DNA of 64,000 nt from Agrilactobacillus composti DSM 18527 = JCM 14202 (GCF_001436375.1 NZ_AZGA01000087.1:124086-188085), one strand, 5' to 3'. Shown: positions 25,469 to 34,502, counted from the first letter of the stretch. Made by a program: numbers and translations. The notes: generated by a model from the letters alone, not told the origin.

Positions 25469-26365
25469 TTATTTTTCCAAGGACTTTCCAACGAATCCTT
25501 GGGCTTTGTTCAAGCGGGCTTGGGCCTCTGTTTTGGTTAAGTCCGTTAACAGCATGACAATGGCAAGTTTAACATTTTGATCACTGGCGCTAAAAAAGCG
25601 TTCAGCGGTGGCATAGTCACAGTCGGTAGCGGCCATGATGATCTGTTTGGCCCGCTCGATTAATTTGGCATTGGTAGGGCGCACGTCCACCATTAAATTT
25701 TGGTAAACTTTACCAATTTTGATCATGGCCGTGGTGGACAACATATTCAAAACTAATTTCTGCGCTGTCCCGGATTTTAAGCGGGTAGATCCGGTCAACA
25801 CTTCTGGGCCCACCGGCACTTCAATGGCGATTTGGGCGTGTTGACTAATGCAAGCCCCTTGGTTGCAGGCCAGGCTAATGGTACTGGCGCCAATCTGGGC
25901 AGCATAATCTAGGCCGCCCAGCACATAAGGGGTGCGGCCACTGGCAGCGATACCCACCACCGTATCTTGGGGGGTTAATTGCCGGGCCTTTAGGGCAGTT
26001 GCCGCTAAGTTTTGGTCGTCTTCAGCCCCCTCCACGGCGGTCGTCATGGCGGGCATCCCCCCAGCAATCAACCCCTGGACCATTTCAGGATCGGTGCCAA
26101 AAGTGGGGACACACTCCGCCGCATCTAACACGCCCAAGCGCCCCGAAGTCCCGGCGCCAATATAAAATAAGCGACCCTGGTGTTGAAAGCTGTGTACGAT
26201 TTTTTCAACGGCAGCTTGAATTTGCGGCAAAGCTTTAGCCACATTTTGGGGGACGGTCTGATCTTCGGCATTCATTAGTTTTAAAATAGCGGCGATGGAC
26301 ATGTCATCTAAATGCTGGGATTTATCATTACGTGATTCAGTCATTAATTTATTTAAATCGAACAT
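25469..26365 (-). CDS. murQ: N-acetylmuramic acid 6-phosphate etherase
   Basis: MurQ splits MurNAc-6-P into GlcNAc-6-P and D-lactate during peptidoglycan recycling. It is a SIS-domain protein of 298 residues with MTESRN at the start, the conserved [20 protein letters not shown] block, the acidic [15 protein letters not shown] stretch and the VEGAEDD motif. The C-terminal end shows ALN-type residues ([15 protein letters not shown]). GGAGG precedes the ATG by 5 bases. No dedicated MurNAc PTS is adjacent; the MupG operon at 57.5-62.4 kb is the probable source of its substrate. Confidence 0.95.
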   Translation of the reverse strand: MFDLNKLMTESRNDKSQHLDDMSIAAILKLMNAEDQTVPQNVAKALPQIQAAVEKIVHSFQHQGRLFYIGAGTSGRLGVLDAAECVPTFGTDPEMVQGLIAGGMPAMTTAVEGAEDDQNLAATALKARQLTPQDTVVGIAASGRTPYVLGGLDYAAQIGASTISLACNQGACISQHAQIAIEVPVGPEVLTGSTRLKSGTAQKLVLNMLSTTAMIKIGKVYQNLMVDVRPTNAKLIERAKQIIMAATDCDYATAERFFSASDQNVKLAIVMLLTDLTKTEAQARLNKAQGFVGKSLEK

Positions 26366-26497
26366 AAAAACCTCCGGTGTCTCATTGAACGAGACGTTAA
26401 TGCTGGGTTAATAAGTGATAGGTTTATCGTAAGTCATCATGAGGATATTTCAAGTCTAGCATATCAACTGGTTGGATTTAGGAAATGATGACTAAAA

Positions 26498-26534
26498 AAA
26501 TAAATCAACTTCAGACAACCTAGTTGATTTATTT
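26498..26534 (-). terminator. Terminator after the glycyl radical enzyme/activase operon
   Basis: AAATAAATCAACT pairs perfectly with AGTTGATTTATTT across an 11-base loop. T residues follow on the minus strand, 25 bases past the activase stop. Confidence 0.85.
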
Positions 26535-26558
26535 AGACAGGAACTAATTTAACTTAGC

Positions 26559-27350
26559 TTATTCTAGACCACTGACCACCGCTTTGATTTCACGGGCTGC
26601 AAAGAAATCATGGATGTGACTGACTTCGGCAGCTGTTAATAAAGGGGTGTCTTTTAAAGTATAGGGCCATTTAAGGTAATCGTATTTTTGACTGCCATAT
26701 TGATGGAAGGGAAGAATATGAACTTCTCGAATACCTAGACTGGTCACATAGTCAGCAATCTGTTGAAGGTTATCCCAGGGGGTGGTAAAACCTGGAATCA
26801 GCGGAATTCTAGGGATGACCGTCGTGTCATCAGCCGCTAAAGCCGCTTCAAAACTGGCTTTAACCCAAGCGGTATTGTCACCAATGATTTGTTTGGATCT
26901 TTGTAAAGCCATTATTTTTAAGTCGAATAACACATAATCAGTATAGGGCAAGACCTTTTGGATGGCTGTTAGTGGTAGCGCACCAGTGGTTTCAATGGCC
27001 GTGCTAATCCCCAATGCCTGGGACGCCTTTAAAATATTAGCTGAAAAATCTGCTTGCATGAGACATTCACCTCCAGAAAGGGTCACACCACCCCCAGAGT
27101 TACGGTAGAAGACTTCATCTTTTTCAATCTCTGCCATGACTTCAGCCACGGTTAACCACTTGGTAATGGTCTCTGTTTGCCCATTTTTAACCCAAGTCAG
27201 GGGTTTAACCGCCCCTTGAGATTCAGGATTACTGCACCAAGGACAATGCAGAGGACAGCCCTGGAGAAATATGATCGTACGAATACCCGGACCATCGTGC
27301 ACCGAGTAGCGTTGAATGTTAAATACTAAACCTTGGTCACCTGCCGCCAT
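26559..27350 (-). CDS. Glycyl radical enzyme activase (radical SAM)
   Basis: A 263-residue radical SAM enzyme that abstracts hydrogen from the glycine of its partner enzyme under anaerobic conditions. The cluster motif CxxxCxxC is Cys32, Cys36 and Cys39 in GCPLHCPWCSNPE, and GGVTLSGGECLMQ is the SAM-binding GGE region. Activases of class II enzymes usually carry a ferredoxin-like insert with further cysteines after the first cluster; here that insert is absent and the size matches pyruvate formate-lyase activase. It follows the enzyme gene by 30 bases with GGAGG. Confidence 0.93.
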   Translation of the reverse strand: MAAGDQGLVFNIQRYSVHDGPGIRTIIFLQGCPLHCPWCSNPESQGAVKPLTWVKNGQTETITKWLTVAEVMAEIEKDEVFYRNSGGGVTLSGGECLMQADFSANILKASQALGISTAIETTGALPLTAIQKVLPYTDYVLFDLKIMALQRSKQIIGDNTAWVKASFEAALAADDTTVIPRIPLIPGFTTPWDNLQQIADYVTSLGIREVHILPFHQYGSQKYDYLKWPYTLKDTPLLTAAEVSHIHDFFAAREIKAVVSGLE

Positions 27351-27380
27351 TTTAAAAACCTCCCAAAAGATTGCTGATCA

Positions 27381-29729
27381 TTAAAGTGTGTGTTCAGCCC
27401 GCCGAATGATATCGTCTTGAATCCGTTTGTTCAGATCTACAAAGAAGGCGCTATAACCGGCCACACGGACTACTAGGCCAGCATAGTTTTCAGGATGCTT
27501 TTGGGCGTCAAGCAACGTTTCTTTGGATTGAACATTAAATTGCACATGGCGAATTTTCAACTGGGTAAAGGCCATTAAGAAATCAGCGAACTTTTTCAAG
27601 CCAGCGGGGCCTTTTAAGGTATTCGGTGAAAATTTTAAGTTTAATAAGCTGCCGTTGACGGCGAGGGTGTTATCTATTTTACTGACAGATTTTAAGACGG
27701 CGGTTGGACCTAATTTGTCACGGCCCACCATGGGAGACAAGCCACCATCGGCTAATTGCTCATGGGCTTTGCGGCCATCTGGGGTGGCACCCACATCTTC
27801 ACCTAAAGGAATATGGGCGGAAACCGTGTAGGCACCGGCGTTAAATTCCCCGCCGCGAATATTACGGTATTTGCCTAGTTCCAGGGCATAGTGCCGGAAG
27901 AACTTGGCACATTCCAGGTCCAATTCAGGATTGTCGTTACCATATTTGTCAACATCTTGAATCAAGTGTTGCCGTAAGGCTTCACCAGTTGCACCGGCAA
28001 AATTATGCGCTAAGTGAGTCACGAGTTCTTTGAAGGTCAACTCGTGATTTTCAAAGACGACTTGTTTAATGGCATATAAGGCATCCGCTAAGTTGGGTTC
28101 ACCAATACCCTGCACCCCAGAGAAGTTATAACGGGCCCCACCGGCTGTGACATCTTGGCCATTTTTTAGGCAATCTGCGATCAATGCGGATAAAAAAGGC
28201 GTCGGGGCGAACTGACGATGGCCCAAGTCCACCACATCAGAGCCGGTGGTCACGATTTTCACATAAGCATCAATCTTATCCAGAATATGTTGCCGTAATT
28301 TAGCATAGGTCACAGTGGGATCATTTTCCAAATCATAAAGGGCCAATTCCATAATGCGCAATAAGTTGAATAGGGCGATATCATGGAGGCCATAGGTTTT
28401 ACCAGGAATGGTAGTTTCAACACAACCCACCACGGCATAATCTCTGGCATCGTCTAAAGAAACGCCCTTGCTTAGAAAACCTGGGACACAGACTTCATCA
28501 TTAAACAGCATTGGGATTCCGGTGCCGTAGCGAATGGTCTCACAAGTTTTCATCAAGAAGCGCTGGGGGATCTGCGTGTTGATCCGGACAGACAGGTTTG
28601 GCTGGGGGAGTTGGATGGCCTGGTAGAGGTCTAACATTTGATAGGATAAGTCGTTGACCGCATATTGTCCATATTTGTCTAGACCCCCTAACGCCACGGT
28701 ATAACCGGTTGGGAAGCCGGCAAAACATTTAGCACTTTCAGCACTTCTTAACAAGACCACATCGTTCGTTTTCAGGTAGAAGTCACCTAAGACTTCCCGC
28801 AGAAATGTTTTTGGGACTTGGGCTTTTTGGGACATCTGATAAAAAGGATATAGGTACTGATCCATCCGGCCTAAGGATAATGAAGAAGCGTTGGATTCGT
28901 ATTGACCAACAATGCTAGTCAGCCACAGAAGTTGTAAGGCCTCATAGAAACTTTTTGGGGCTTTTGTTTTTAAGCGCCGACACATGGCCGCCATTTCTTG
29001 CAATTCAATCTTGCGATAAGCAGGGGTTGCTGGATCTTGCGCCATGGTTTCGGCTAATTGTGCGTAACGTTCAAAGTGACGCTGCATACCTTGAAATACT
29101 AATTGGGCACTTTGATAGAAATCATTGGCCGGTTGTTGATCAATGTGTGTTTGAACTAAATCCAAGAGATATTGAATACCATGATTTAAAATCACGGGGA
29201 AGTCCATGATGATATGACCTTGGCCCTTATCAGTCTGGTTTAATTTAATCACTAAATCATCTTCAGCTTGTTTAACGTCGGCAGGGATTTTGGCGTTGAT
29301 AAAGTCTTTCATGGATTGATTGGTCCAATAGGGGAGGAGTTTTTCCCGATAATAAGTCTTATCAGCCGCTGTAAATTCAAATTCATCTTGGGGTCGCTGG
29401 GCAATGGTGTCAATTTCTTTCATGATCCAATAAGGGTCCATTTCCGGAGACAAAATACCACTTCTGGGGCGGATCGTTCGGTTACCAACAAGAAGTTCCC
29501 CTGGCCGAATGCTAATTTGAACATTGTCTAATATGTGTACGGTTGCTTTGGCCCGCCGCATAATCGTAGGTTCGCCAACAGTTTTTTGATAGCTTTCAGT
29601 ATAAAGTTTGGCCCTTTCCAAGGAAATCTGACGTTTTTGGGCAAATAGATGTTGCTTCATTTCTGGCAAAAGGGAATGCGGTCGCACACTTTCAAAACTG
29701 GGAATTGTTTTGGATAACGTTGAAGCCAT
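27381..29729 (-). CDS. Glycyl radical enzyme (PflD/YbiW-like), probable anhydrosugar-phosphate lyase
   Basis: A 782-residue oxygen-sensitive enzyme of the pyruvate formate-lyase superfamily. The active-site motif is GCVE (Cys436, Glu438) and the radical glycine is Gly758 in RVAGYSAFF. The single cysteine with Glu two residues later is the eliminase/dehydratase type; true pyruvate formate-lyase has two adjacent cysteines. The neighbouring fructose-6-phosphate aldolase-like gene and fructose-family PTS match E. coli pflD/ybiW loci, whose enzymes open 1,5-anhydromannitol- or 1,5-anhydroglucitol-6-phosphate to 1-deoxyfructose-6-phosphate. That substrate is an inference from family and context. 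A TTTGCAC-N4-GTGCCAA site lies upstream. Confidence 0.88.
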   Translation of the reverse strand: MASTLSKTIPSFESVRPHSLLPEMKQHLFAQKRQISLERAKLYTESYQKTVGEPTIMRRAKATVHILDNVQISIRPGELLVGNRTIRPRSGILSPEMDPYWIMKEIDTIAQRPQDEFEFTAADKTYYREKLLPYWTNQSMKDFINAKIPADVKQAEDDLVIKLNQTDKGQGHIIMDFPVILNHGIQYLLDLVQTHIDQQPANDFYQSAQLVFQGMQRHFERYAQLAETMAQDPATPAYRKIELQEMAAMCRRLKTKAPKSFYEALQLLWLTSIVGQYESNASSLSLGRMDQYLYPFYQMSQKAQVPKTFLREVLGDFYLKTNDVVLLRSAESAKCFAGFPTGYTVALGGLDKYGQYAVNDLSYQMLDLYQAIQLPQPNLSVRINTQIPQRFLMKTCETIRYGTGIPMLFNDEVCVPGFLSKGVSLDDARDYAVVGCVETTIPGKTYGLHDIALFNLLRIMELALYDLENDPTVTYAKLRQHILDKIDAYVKIVTTGSDVVDLGHRQFAPTPFLSALIADCLKNGQDVTAGGARYNFSGVQGIGEPNLADALYAIKQVVFENHELTFKELVTHLAHNFAGATGEALRQHLIQDVDKYGNDNPELDLECAKFFRHYALELGKYRNIRGGEFNAGAYTVSAHIPLGEDVGATPDGRKAHEQLADGGLSPMVGRDKLGPTAVLKSVSKIDNTLAVNGSLLNLKFSPNTLKGPAGLKKFADFLMAFTQLKIRHVQFNVQSKETLLDAQKHPENYAGLVVRVAGYSAFFVDLNKRIQDDIIRRAEHTL

Positions 29730-29828
29730 GATGATCAGCCCTCCTAGTAACTTAATTTCAAGATTAGTATAGCTTATTTTTGCAAAAGTTCCAAGAAAAA
29801 CTTGGATTTAAGGCAAAAATAGCCTAAT

Positions 29829-29846
29829 TTTGCACAAAAGTGCCAA
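29829..29846. promoter_or_regulatory. Shared operator, copy 1 (glycyl radical enzyme / DeoR promoter region)
   Basis: TTTGCAC-AAAA-GTGCCAA lies between the divergent enzyme and DeoR genes. It differs by one base in the arms from the palindromes before the aldolase gene (32547-32568) and the PTS genes (33482-33495). A more degenerate relative is visible near 29777-29795. Confidence 0.7.
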
Positions 29847-29914
29847 TATTTATTTGGAAATTAATTGGAATTGCCTTATAATGAAAGCATCAATAAATTT
29901 AATGGAGAGACATT

Positions 29915-30682
29915 ATGAAAGCTGATCAGATACAACAACGTCGTGAAGCGATGTTAGCCATGTTACGGGCTAAAAAAAGTGTAAAAATCCGAGAATTCGT
30001 TACCCAGTTTAAAGTGTCTGACGAAACGATTCGAAAAGACCTTGAGATATTAAGTCAGCAGGGCCTTGTAATCAAACAATTTGGGAAAGCTGTCTTGGTG
30101 CCAAATATACCTTTGACGCCAGTGGCACAACGAACCGATATTCATCAGGCTGATAAAGAAAAGATTGCCGCAACGACTTTTGATTTATTACCTAAGCGGC
30201 CGTTAACCATTGGCTTAGATCAGGGGAGTACGGTGTCAACTTTTGCCCGTTTATTAAGCACTGTCCCGGATTTGACGATTATCACCAGTTCACTATTGTC
30301 TTTAATTGCATTGCAGAGCACAACGAATACCCTTTATAGTACCGGGGGTCGTTACAATGTCTCAGACATGTCCTTTCAAGGGACTTCCCCCCAAGCAACT
30401 TACGCCCAGATACAGCTAGATTATTGTTTTTTAGGTTCAAGTGGGGTCGCCGATCGCGCTGGTTTTTGCTCTTCTAGTTTTGGGGATGCGGAAATGAAAC
30501 GCCAATTAATGAAAAATAGCACCAATAAAGTTTTGTTGATCGACAAGTCTAAATTTCAAGTTTCATCTTTGGTTCAGGTGGGAACTTGGGATCAAGTGGA
30601 CCATGTCATTACCAATTTGGATCCAGATTCAAAAGACTATCAAAAAATCAGTCAACTAACCCATGTGATTGCCGTACGTTGA
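29915..30682 (+). CDS. DeoR family transcriptional regulator
   Basis: A 255-residue regulator. The N-terminal DeoR helix-turn-helix lies at residues about 8-60 (REFVTQFKVSDETIRKDLEI). The C-terminal domain is the sugar-phosphate sensor, with LDQGSTVSTFARLL, TIITSSL and VLLIDKSKF, which resemble the DeoRC fold related to ribose-5-phosphate isomerase. It is divergent from the glycyl radical enzyme gene and the first of two regulator genes separated by 13 bases. It probably senses a phosphorylated intermediate of the pathway. Confidence 0.9.
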   Translation: MKADQIQQRREAMLAMLRAKKSVKIREFVTQFKVSDETIRKDLEILSQQGLVIKQFGKAVLVPNIPLTPVAQRTDIHQADKEKIAATTFDLLPKRPLTIGLDQGSTVSTFARLLSTVPDLTIITSSLLSLIALQSTTNTLYSTGGRYNVSDMSFQGTSPQATYAQIQLDYCFLGSSGVADRAGFCSSSFGDAEMKRQLMKNSTNKVLLIDKSKFQVSSLVQVGTWDQVDHVITNLDPDSKDYQKISQLTHVIAVR

Positions 30683-30695
30683 GGGGAGGATAGGG

Positions 30696-31649
30696 ATGAA
30701 TAATGATAAGAAACGCCTATTAGCGAAAGTGGCATATTTGTATTTTATCGAAGACTACACCCAAGCTGAAATTTCTAAGGAATTGAATATTTATCGGACC
30801 ACGATTAGTCGTATGTTGAAGCAAGCGAAGGATTTAGGGATTGTGAGTATTAAAATTAACGACTTCGATACAGACTTGTTTGACCTTGAAATGACTTTAA
30901 AAGAGAAATTTCAGCTTAAAAATATTCTCATTATTCCTAGCTATCCCAAAGAAAGCAACAAAAGTAAAGATCAACGCCTGTCCCTAGCAGCGGCTTTGTA
31001 CTTGAAACGGATCATTAAACCCAAGGATATCGTGGGATTTGCCTGGGGCTCTGTATTGGTGGGGATGATTGGCCAATTACAAAATCCAGTGAAAACAGAA
31101 GCCACCTTTGTCCCCTTAGTTGGCGGACCTAGTCCTTCAAATTCTCAATATCATGTGAATGGCATTGTGTATGATGCGGCCAGGCAATTTGGTGGTAAAA
31201 GCTTATTTGTAGATGCAGCGGCGGTTCAAGAATCAAAGTATATTCGGGATGGCATTATCAATTCCCAATATTTCAGTGATATTCGCCGGCTATGGGCGCA
31301 TCTAGATATTGCGTTTGTGGGGATAGGGGGACCGTTAACCAATAGTGCCAGTCGTTGGCGTGATTTACTAACTGACGAAGACCGCGTATTGTTGCGGGAA
31401 CGTCAGGCTATTGGGGATTGTTGTTGTACTTTTTTTGATCGTCATGGCAAAATTTTGACGGGTAGCTTATTAGATCGGACCATTGCCGTGCCGCTAGACA
31501 ATCTGCGCCAAGTCCCCAATGCAATAGGGGTGGCACGGTCTTTGACTAAAGCACCTTCTATCAAGGCTCTGTTAGCCATGGGGATTTTAAATACCTTGAT
31601 CACTGACGAGGAAACGGCAACCCGTATATTAGAAATCTCATCAAAATAG
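30696..31649 (+). CDS. SorC/DeoR-type sugar-binding transcriptional regulator
   Basis: A 317-residue regulator. The N terminus (about 5-50) is a SorC-type helix-turn-helix (YTQAEISKELNIYRTTISR), and the rest is the sugar-binding domain with GFAWGSVL, FVPLVGGP, FVGIGGP and GDCCCTFFD. ATG 30696 is preferred over a start nine codons earlier because GGGGAGGA lies just before it. It follows the DeoR gene by 13 bases, so two different sugar-responsive regulators are co-expressed. Which one binds the shared palindrome is not known. Confidence 0.9.
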   Translation: MNNDKKRLLAKVAYLYFIEDYTQAEISKELNIYRTTISRMLKQAKDLGIVSIKINDFDTDLFDLEMTLKEKFQLKNILIIPSYPKESNKSKDQRLSLAAALYLKRIIKPKDIVGFAWGSVLVGMIGQLQNPVKTEATFVPLVGGPSPSNSQYHVNGIVYDAARQFGGKSLFVDAAAVQESKYIRDGIINSQYFSDIRRLWAHLDIAFVGIGGPLTNSASRWRDLLTDEDRVLLRERQAIGDCCCTFFDRHGKILTGSLLDRTIAVPLDNLRQVPNAIGVARSLTKAPSIKALLAMGILNTLITDEETATRILEISSK

Positions 31650-31735
31650 TTGTTTTACCAAGTGGTCATAATCAGCGGGCTAGTAAATTATTTGCTATAC
31701 TAAGCTAAAATAAACTTTAAGAGGAGCTGGAATGA

Positions 31736-32446
31736 TTGGACTACACAATTTCTAAAGACACTGCTTTTCCCACGGTGACATTACATCTGCATAAGGGTGA
31801 ACAAGTTCAAATTGAGCGGGGCTCGATGATTGCCCATAATGGTCAAGTTGCCTTGGAGGGCCATATGAATAGCAATGGTAAAAAGGGCTTTGGTGGTGTG
31901 TTGAGCGCATTGGGGCGCTCGGTCACTAGTGGTGAAAGCTTCTTTATTACAACGGCCACCGGTAATTCCGATAACGGTGAGTTATTGATTGCACCAGCTA
32001 ACCCGGGGGCGATCCGGGAATTGAAGACTGATGGATCTCAGCAGTGGCGCTTGAATACTAGTGCGTATTTAGCCTCAGATGAGGGCACTGGCTATCAAAT
32101 GGTCCGGCAAAAATTGAGTGGCGCGGTTTTCGGCGGTACCGGTGGGCTTTTCGTCATGGAGACAGAAGGCAGCGGGACCTTTTTAGTGTCAGGTTATGCT
32201 GATATTATATCGGTTGAGCTACAAGGTGATGATGAATATGTCGTGGACAACAGCAACGTCGTGGCCTGGAGCCAAAGCCTGAACTATAATATTGAAGTTG
32301 CCAGTGGCACCTTTGGGTTTAAGACGGGGGAAGGCTTAGTGAACCATTTTCAAGGCACGGGTACAATTCTGATTCAGACCCGAAGTATTGAAGGCCTGGC
32401 TAATTTATTGCAACCGTATTTTCCAGACAATAGCGGTAGCAACTAA
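31736..32446 (+). CDS. AIM24 family protein (TIGR00266-like)
   Basis: A 236-residue beta-sandwich protein of the AIM24/TIGR00266 family, of unknown function. Visible marks are ERGSMIAHNGQVALEGH near the N terminus, glycine-rich GGTGGLFVMETEGSG in the middle, and the late GEGLVNHFQGTGTILIQTR, a characteristic family end. The start is TTG with GAGGAG 9 bases upstream. It lies 86 bases after the SorC gene and has its own strong terminator, so it may not belong to the sugar pathway. Confidence 0.88.
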   Translation: MDYTISKDTAFPTVTLHLHKGEQVQIERGSMIAHNGQVALEGHMNSNGKKGFGGVLSALGRSVTSGESFFITTATGNSDNGELLIAPANPGAIRELKTDGSQQWRLNTSAYLASDEGTGYQMVRQKLSGAVFGGTGGLFVMETEGSGTFLVSGYADIISVELQGDDEYVVDNSNVVAWSQSLNYNIEVASGTFGFKTGEGLVNHFQGTGTILIQTRSIEGLANLLQPYFPDNSGSN

Positions 32447-32470
32447 ACATTAGATTAAGTCCAAATAAAA

Positions 32471-32515
32471 CCCGAGCATGATTTTTGGAAAATGAAAATC
32501 ATGCTCGGGTTTTTG
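32471..32515 (+). terminator. Terminator after the AIM24 gene
   Basis: A perfect 15-bp stem (CCCGAGCATGATTTT at 32471-32485 against 32495-32509) followed by TTTTTG. Confidence 0.95.
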
Positions 32516-32546
32516 TGTCTTAAAATTTCAACAATTATCAATTCGG

Positions 32547-32568
32547 TATTTGCACATATGTGCAAATA
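32547..32568. promoter_or_regulatory. Shared operator, copy 2 (aldolase promoter region)
   Basis: A perfect 22-bp palindrome with core TTTGCACATATGTGCAAA, 139 bases before the aldolase start codon. It matches the sites before the glycyl radical enzyme and the PTS genes. Confidence 0.8.
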
Positions 32569-32706
32569 CAATCGTACCGAAAAAGTGAACGGTGCAGAAC
32601 CATTGGATTAAAACCCTATTTGTAAAAAAACGGCTCAGAAAACATATAAAAATTTGTTGGTCGCTGTTATTGTGTAACTATCAACAAGACGAGAGGGAGT
32701 TTGGAC

Positions 32707-33408
32707 ATGGAATTTTTACTAGACACAGTGCATATACCAGATATTGAGAAATATAATGCCATCATACCTTTGAGTGGTGTGACATCTAATCCAACGATTT
32801 GTAAAAAAGAAGGCCACTTTGAATTCTTTGATCACATGTGCCAAATTCGGCATATTTTAGGACCAGATAAAAGTTTACACGTGCAAGTTGTTGGACAAAC
32901 TGCCGAAGCGATGATTGCTGATGCCCATATGATTTTAAAAGAAATCGATGACCAGGTATTCATTAAAGTACCAACTAATGAAGCGGGCTTAACGGCAATT
33001 AAACAGTTGAAGCATGAAGGTGTCCACATTACAGCGACAGCAATTTATACTGAATTCCAAGGGCTGTTGGCAATTCAAGCTGGGGCTGATTATATTGCCC
33101 CTTATTATAATCGGATGGCAAATATGAACATTGATGCTGCTGCAGTTGTGCAGGCGTTTGCCAATGCCATTAACGCTAATCAAGCGAATACTAAAATCTT
33201 GGCAGCCAGTTTTCATAATGTTGCCCAGGTAACTACCGCGTTAGCCTGTGGGGCCCAAGCCGTGACTATGGGCGTAGACATTTTGAAATCCGGTTTGGGG
33301 ATGCCAGCCATTGGCCAAGCCGTTGCTGATTTTACCCAAGATTGGGAAGAAAACTTTGGGGCCCACCAAACGGTAGCAAGTTTACCGACGGAAACACCGC
33401 AAATTTAA
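32707..33408 (+). CDS. fsa: Fructose-6-phosphate aldolase-like transaldolase
   Basis: A 233-residue class I aldolase of the FSA/TalC group. The Schiff-base lysine is Lys87 in VFIKVPTNEAG, the first strand motif is GVTSNPTI (24-31), and the active-site tyrosine region is DYIAPYYNRM. FSA enzymes cleave fructose-6-phosphate or, in anhydroglycolysis, 1-deoxyfructose-6-phosphate to glyceraldehyde-3-phosphate and hydroxyacetone. The ATG at 32707 has GAGGGAG 7 bases upstream. It is its own transcription unit with an operator palindrome in front and a terminator behind. Confidence 0.92.
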   Translation: MEFLLDTVHIPDIEKYNAIIPLSGVTSNPTICKKEGHFEFFDHMCQIRHILGPDKSLHVQVVGQTAEAMIADAHMILKEIDDQVFIKVPTNEAGLTAIKQLKHEGVHITATAIYTEFQGLLAIQAGADYIAPYYNRMANMNIDAAAVVQAFANAINANQANTKILAASFHNVAQVTTALACGAQAVTMGVDILKSGLGMPAIGQAVADFTQDWEENFGAHQTVASLPTETPQI

Positions 33409-33428
33409 AAATACGATATTGTTCTCAA

Positions 33429-33466
33429 AATCCTTCAGGCTAGATCCAAACGTTCTGAAGGATTAA
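33429..33466 (+). terminator. Terminator after the aldolase gene
   Basis: AATCCTTCAG pairs with CTGAAGGATT across 16 bases and is followed by AAATTTTAAG; the T run is weak. Confidence 0.7.
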
Positions 33467-33481
33467 ATTTTAAGTTAGAAT

Positions 33482-33495
33482 TGCACATATGTGCA
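33482..33495. promoter_or_regulatory. Shared operator, copy 3 (PTS promoter region)
   Basis: TGCACATATGTGCA is a perfect 14-bp palindrome, identical to the core of the site before the aldolase gene, 158 bases before the IIA start. Confidence 0.78.
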
Positions 33496-33559
33496 TAAAA
33501 TGAATTATGTTAGTCCCTAATTAGTTGGCAAAGTCGTGAGATAACGCTATTGCATGAAA

Positions 33560-33573
33560 TGAAAGCGCTTTAT
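33560..33573 (+). promoter_or_regulatory. Candidate cre (CcpA) site before the PTS genes
   Basis: TGAAAGCGCTTTAT matches the cre consensus TGWAANCGNTNWCA except at the last two bases and contains the palindrome AAAGCGCTTT. Carbon catabolite repression of this PTS is likely. Confidence 0.5.
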
Positions 33574-33652
33574 ATATCTGGGAATTATTTAGCTTTGCTG
33601 CCAGATCAAGTATGCTAATGTCATAGAGGCAAAAGTATTGGAGGGTTCGAAT

Positions 33653-34117
33653 ATGGAAATAGTGACTAAAGATATCATTAATCTTGATTTAAAGACACAA
33701 GATAAAAACGATGCAATTCGACAATTGGGTCAACTATTGAATAAAGCGGGACGCCTGAACAATCTTGAAGGATATATTCAAAATGTGATTAAACGCGAAA
33801 CATTAACAACAACTGGCATTGGGTTCGGCATTGCAATTCCCCATGGCAAAACGGATGCTGTCAAAGATATTTCAGTTGCGATTGCAAGGCTGCATGAACC
33901 TATTGACTGGGCTTCTCTGGATGGTGGCAAAGTTGATTTGATATTTCAATTAGCCGTTCCGGAAAGTAGTAAGGGCGATGAACACCTTAGGCTGTTATCA
34001 GCATTATCCAGAAATTTAATACATGAGGACTTTAGAAATAAAATCAGAACTAGTCAAACAGCTCAAGAGGTTATCGATCTTATTAGTCAATCTTTAACGA
34101 AAGCATTGGAGGTATAG
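33653..34117 (+). CDS. PTS fructose-family IIA component
   Basis: A 154-residue cytosolic phosphocarrier of the fructose/mannitol PTS family. The phosphorylated histidine is His64 in GIAIPHGKTDAV, followed by VDLIFQLAVPES and the conserved HLRLLSALSR. It passes phosphate from HPr to the IIB protein encoded 2 bases downstream. ATG 33653 is chosen because GGAGGG lies 7 bases before it. The operon IIA-IIB-IIC imports the substrate of the glycyl radical pathway by inference from shared operator sites. Confidence 0.93.
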   Translation: MEIVTKDIINLDLKTQDKNDAIRQLGQLLNKAGRLNNLEGYIQNVIKRETLTTTGIGFGIAIPHGKTDAVKDISVAIARLHEPIDWASLDGGKVDLIFQLAVPESSKGDEHLRLLSALSRNLIHEDFRNKIRTSQTAQEVIDLISQSLTKALEV

Positions 34118-34119
34118 AC

Positions 34120-34452
34120 ATGAACGAAGTAAAACCAATTAATCTTGTCGGCGTTACAGCTTGTCCTTCTGGCGTTGCCCATACGTATATGGCCGCTGAA
34201 AGTTTAGAAACTGCTGCTAAAGCTGCCGGCTGTGACGTACATGTTGAAACACAGGGGCAAATTGGCATTGAAAATCAATTATCTACGGCAGCCATTAAGG
34301 CCGCGGATGTCGTCATTTTAACCAATGACATTGGAATCAAAAATGAAGATCGGTTCAAAGGCAAATTAGTACTGCGGGTATCGTCTGGTGATTTGATTGG
34401 GAAATCTCCAATTATTGTTAAAAAACTCATGGCAAAATTAGCTGAAGTGTAG
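34120..34452 (+). CDS. PTS fructose-family IIB component
   Basis: A 110-residue IIB protein. The phosphorylated cysteine is Cys15 in VTACPSGVAHTYMAAE, the signature of the fructose-specific IIB family. It carries the phosphate from IIA to the sugar in the IIC channel. It has GGAGG before its ATG and lies between the IIA and IIC genes as a separate polypeptide, like FrwB/FrwD-type systems of E. coli. Confidence 0.93.
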   Translation: MNEVKPINLVGVTACPSGVAHTYMAAESLETAAKAAGCDVHVETQGQIGIENQLSTAAIKAADVVILTNDIGIKNEDRFKGKLVLRVSSGDLIGKSPIIVKKLMAKLAEV

Positions 34453-34502
34453 TTGCTAATACAATTGAAGAGACAGGTCAGTCTTATTAAGAGGTGAAAA
34501 TA

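Noticed and set aside
27381..29729. Annotation as pyruvate formate-lyase
   Set aside because: True pyruvate formate-lyase has two adjacent active-site cysteines; this protein has GCVE, the eliminase/dehydratase pattern, and sits in a sugar PTS context.
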